The translations under genes were made by a program, and so were the position numbers. From NCBI RefSeq assembly GCF_000255455.1, contig NZ_JH621246.1:56335-112920 (forward strand): DNA of 56,586 nucleotides, in the 5' to 3' direction. This stretch comes from Aquimarina agarilytica ZC1 (GTDB taxonomy: Bacteria > Bacteroidota > Bacteroidia > Flavobacteriales > Flavobacteriaceae). The notes under the pieces were generated by a model. That model was not told where the DNA came from, made no database searches, and saw only the letters and a list, made by a program, of their open reading frames with translations. Positions within the stretch are counted from its first letter, which is position 1. Each line of letters starts with the position of its first letter. Below, one piece after another: positions 54,406 to 56,586 of the stretch.

Positions 54406-55737
54406 TTAACTATTCAATAATCGATTTGACTGACTTATATAGATTTCCGAAAAAATCCTATCATTCTCTATTTTGATATCTGATGATTTGGGATGTGGTA
54501 ACATTAAAGTGCTTCCATTAATAAAAGGCACTAAGGCATTAGTAAGCGATTTAGGGATATCGGATATTAATTTAGTATCTGTATGTGTTAAAAAAGAAGT
54601 CGTTGCTGCTACCTCGGCTGCTGAGAAATCCCCACTCACATTGTAACGCCAATAAGTACTTCTGTTTTTTAATCGAATTTCAAAAATTGGATGTGGTATT
54701 TTTTCATTTGCTGCATTAATCCTAGTTTTTAAAAAACCTTGCGCATCCAATAAACTAAAAGGGGAATCCTCTTCGTCAAAAGTGATTTCTATTACCCCAA
54801 AATTATCTTTACTATACAATTCGTCATTTAGGTAAATAGGATATGTAATAGCGGCTCCTCCATTCAACATCATTTTTAACGTATACAAGCCTGAAGGGAT
54901 AATTGCCGAGTCTTGATCATTAGCATCAACTTTATAAAAATCTAAAAGAACTGTACTTATAGCATTTGTGCTTGATTTGCTAATCGTTTTTACCAATTGC
55001 CCTTCTTTATCTTCCAGTTCGATTACCACATCTGTTACATTTTGAGTAGGCTTAAATGCATAACTAAAAACAGCTGGCAACAATAATTTATCCGCGTCTG
55101 TTACAAAGCGTTTATCTGATACATCTTGCCAATCGGCAGCTACATTTCCATCTGTAAAAATCTTAGCTTCCTTTATGGTTCCTGCAAAATCAACATATGC
55201 TCCCATTTCATATGCCAATCCATTTTGATGTGTCATGGCTTTATTGGCCAATGAAAGCGATTCGTAATTTGGAACTACATCAGTTTCATTAAATACCTCT
55301 TTACCTTTATTTGTAAAATAATGAATTGCCGGTTTAAATGATCCAAAACTGATATTAGTAACACTTCTAAAAAAAGGAATTTGTGTTTGAATTTTAAAGG
55401 CTAGTTTTAGATTTTTATCAATTGTTAAACTGGGTTTATATCTAATTTCATTTAAAACCAATTCCACCTTAACCTCTATACCTACTATAAAACCTAAACT
55501 CGTTTTGGCAAAAACTAATTTGTAATTATTCAATATCTTTTTTGTTTCATCAACAGGTTCTATGTTAAACAAGTCCTTTATATTATAGGTTCCCTTTTCT
55601 GTTTTTACAGAAAGTATGCCTTCCTGATCTATTTTATTAATAGAGAAAAAAGACACCCCTTTAGCATCTGTCAAATAATAATCATGTAAGATCTGCACCT
55701 CAAATAACCTTTTATATATGACTGTACTGCTATCCAT
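54406..55737 (-). CDS. Unknown eCIS protein with FlgD-like Ig segment
   Basis: The 443-residue protein is beta-rich and lies between the DUF4255 and sheath genes. A segment at about residues 225-300 (NVTDVVIELEDKEGQLVKT, then IPSGLYTLKM) resembles the FlgD-type Ig-like fold of hook caps and of some secreted proteins. The rest is unassigned. It may be a cap adaptor or a surface protein. I know of no standard Pvc name for it. Confidence 0.75.
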   Translation of the reverse strand: MDSSTVIYKRLFEVQILHDYYLTDAKGVSFFSINKIDQEGILSVKTEKGTYNIKDLFNIEPVDETKKILNNYKLVFAKTSLGFIVGIEVKVELVLNEIRYKPSLTIDKNLKLAFKIQTQIPFFRSVTNISFGSFKPAIHYFTNKGKEVFNETDVVPNYESLSLANKAMTHQNGLAYEMGAYVDFAGTIKEAKIFTDGNVAADWQDVSDKRFVTDADKLLLPAVFSYAFKPTQNVTDVVIELEDKEGQLVKTISKSSTNAISTVLLDFYKVDANDQDSAIIPSGLYTLKMMLNGGAAITYPIYLNDELYSKDNFGVIEITFDEEDSPFSLLDAQGFLKTRINAANEKIPHPIFEIRLKNRSTYWRYNVSGDFSAAEVAATTSFLTHTDTKLISDIPKSLTNALVPFINGSTLMLPHPKSSDIKIENDRIFSEIYISQSNRLLNS

Positions 55738-55742
55738 AATTT

Positions 55743-56375
55743 TTAATTTGCATTGGTGACTAAGGAATCATTTTGAATTTCTTCTATTACTGGAGCGGTA
55801 ACACTCGATGCTTCTTGAATATTGACTAAGCGTATTTTATACATTGCAAATGGCACTTGCTTCCCGCCAAGGGACCCCCATAAATGATTAATTTGTTCAA
55901 AAGTGAGGGTATATAATTCTATATTTAATCTGATTTCATCTTTAATTTGCTGCGGAATATTATCATCATTAGATATCGTAGTAAAAGGTGAGTTTTTGAC
56001 TGTAAATGTTTTTTTGGCCTGAAAAAATTGTAATACCAACGATAACCTGTGCAATGCAAATTCATATGCATCCTGTAAGTCCTGTCCCAAAGTTGCAGAA
56101 ATCAAAATATAAAGGTTTAAAAACACCGGAGGTTCACTATATTTTATACCATTTGGTGTTTTTATTAGGTTACTACTATTTTTAAGAGTGCTTTCCTCTT
56201 CTGTATTCACAAGCGTAATGACTATTTTATCGCTCAAATCTTGTGCTTCACTCTCCATTAAGGATATATTATGTAGAATAACATCCTCTGCAAGAATAGC
56301 ATCTGTAGGGCGTTTGTTAGCGAAAATATATTCACTTAACTCATCCCTAATTAATTTTAAAGCCAACCCAATCAT
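55743..56375 (-). CDS. DUF4255 tail terminator-like protein (Pvc16 type)
   Basis: The 210-residue protein starts MIGLALKLIRDELSEYI and has PPVFLNLYILISATL and LHRLSLVLQFFQAKKTFT, the DUF4255/Pvc16 N-terminal domain pattern. Pvc16/Afp16 caps the tube and sheath and ends elongation. In classical loci it is the last structural gene, but here it is the first of the operon, as in other Bacteroidota systems. The upstream leader (56376-56586) has a terminator-like hairpin. Confidence 0.9.
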   Translation of the reverse strand: MIGLALKLIRDELSEYIFANKRPTDAILAEDVILHNISLMESEAQDLSDKIVITLVNTEEESTLKNSSNLIKTPNGIKYSEPPVFLNLYILISATLGQDLQDAYEFALHRLSLVLQFFQAKKTFTVKNSPFTTISNDDNIPQQIKDEIRLNIELYTLTFEQINHLWGSLGGKQVPFAMYKIRLVNIQEASSVTAPVIEEIQNDSLVTNAN

Positions 56376-56428
56376 ACACTTACTTTTAATACTTGTTTGA
56401 TGTTTAGTAAATTTCCAAAAGGAGCTTT

Positions 56429-56456
56429 AAAAAAACAATCCCCATTTTTGGGGATT
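56429..56456 (-). terminator. Terminator-like hairpin in the leader of the eCIS operon
   Basis: On the minus strand AATCCCC and GGGGATT form a perfect 7-bp stem with a six-base loop, followed after one G by seven T residues, a canonical intrinsic terminator. It lies about 55 bases before the first eCIS ATG. It may end an upstream gene, or act as an attenuator of the operon. I found no convincing -7 box between it and the ATG. Confidence 0.6.
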
Positions 56457-56586
56457 TATAAACACATAATAATCAAAACATTAAATAATTTTTAAGGGTT
56501 TTAAATTCCAGTCTAAATTAGATTAATACGATTTACAGATAAGAATTTCGTATAAATATGTTGAATTATTTTTTGCTAGTCTAAGG

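Noticed and set aside
20818..56375. Type VI secretion system (because of VgrG and PAAR)
   Set aside because: There are no TssB/C-type split sheath, TssJLM membrane complex or ClpV; the sheath, DUF4255, DUF5908, LysM and Pvc15-type ATPase point to an eCIS.
20818..56375. Remnant prophage
   Set aside because: No capsid, terminase, portal, integrase or lysis genes are present, only tail-like parts with DUF4157 cargo.
1..56586. CRISPR array or insertion sequence
   Set aside because: No regularly spaced repeats and no transposase-like protein or terminal inverted repeats were found on either strand.

Overview
The window looks like chromosome of a low-GC member of the Bacteroidota, most likely a marine-type Flavobacteriaceae. 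This rests on AT-rich coding sequence, promoters with the TAnnTTTG -7 box, few Shine-Dalgarno sequences, and gene families typical of that group. No species can be named from the sequence alone.

Region 1 (1-11490) is the right end of an integrated genomic island. It ends at 11446-11490 in a 45-bp copy of the 3' half of a tRNA-Asn gene followed by that gene's terminator, the usual scar of tRNA-targeted integration; the integrase and intact tRNA should lie left of the window. The island carries a tightly overlapping minus-strand operon: XRE regulator, adenine DNA methyltransferase without a visible nuclease site, a 49-residue protein, an SF2 helicase, two different GIY-YIG nucleases, and two unknown proteins (the last cut by the window edge). 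I read it as a restriction-like anti-phage system with an unusual composition. A short RadC protein, a second XRE regulator and small envelope proteins fill the rest of the island.

Region 2 (11650-20719) is a sulfur module: two Crp/Fnr regulators, a SulP transporter, a persulfide-dioxygenase-like enzyme fused to two rhodanese domains, two secreted rhodaneses, a DUF2892 membrane protein, and a YeeE/YedE thiosulfate-type importer split over two genes. Three operators of the form GTAAC-N4-GTTAC stand at exactly the same distance from -7 boxes, indicating one Crp/Fnr regulon. An AhpD-like protein closes the region.

Region 3 (20818-56375) is a complete minus-strand extracellular contractile injection system (eCIS) locus of the Pvc/Afp type. 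Transcription runs DUF4255 protein, FlgD-like protein, sheath, two Cys-rich 304-residue proteins, two tube proteins, DUF5908 protein, LysM baseplate protein, VgrG-like spike, PAAR tip, gp25, J-like wedge, a giant 2386-residue wedge protein, tape measure and a membrane protein. Then comes a cargo module: two long DUF4157 proteins with M14-peptidase-like and PD-(D/E)XK-like C-termini, a candidate immunity gene, a vanadium haloperoxidase, a ParA ATPase, a short DUF4157 protein, and a small L,D-transpeptidase-like protein. The AAA+ ATPase (Pvc15 type) comes last. No tail-fibre gene is recognisable and there is only one sheath gene. The two large cargo genes share an 82-bp 5' segment with two synonymous differences, which may encode a loading signal.
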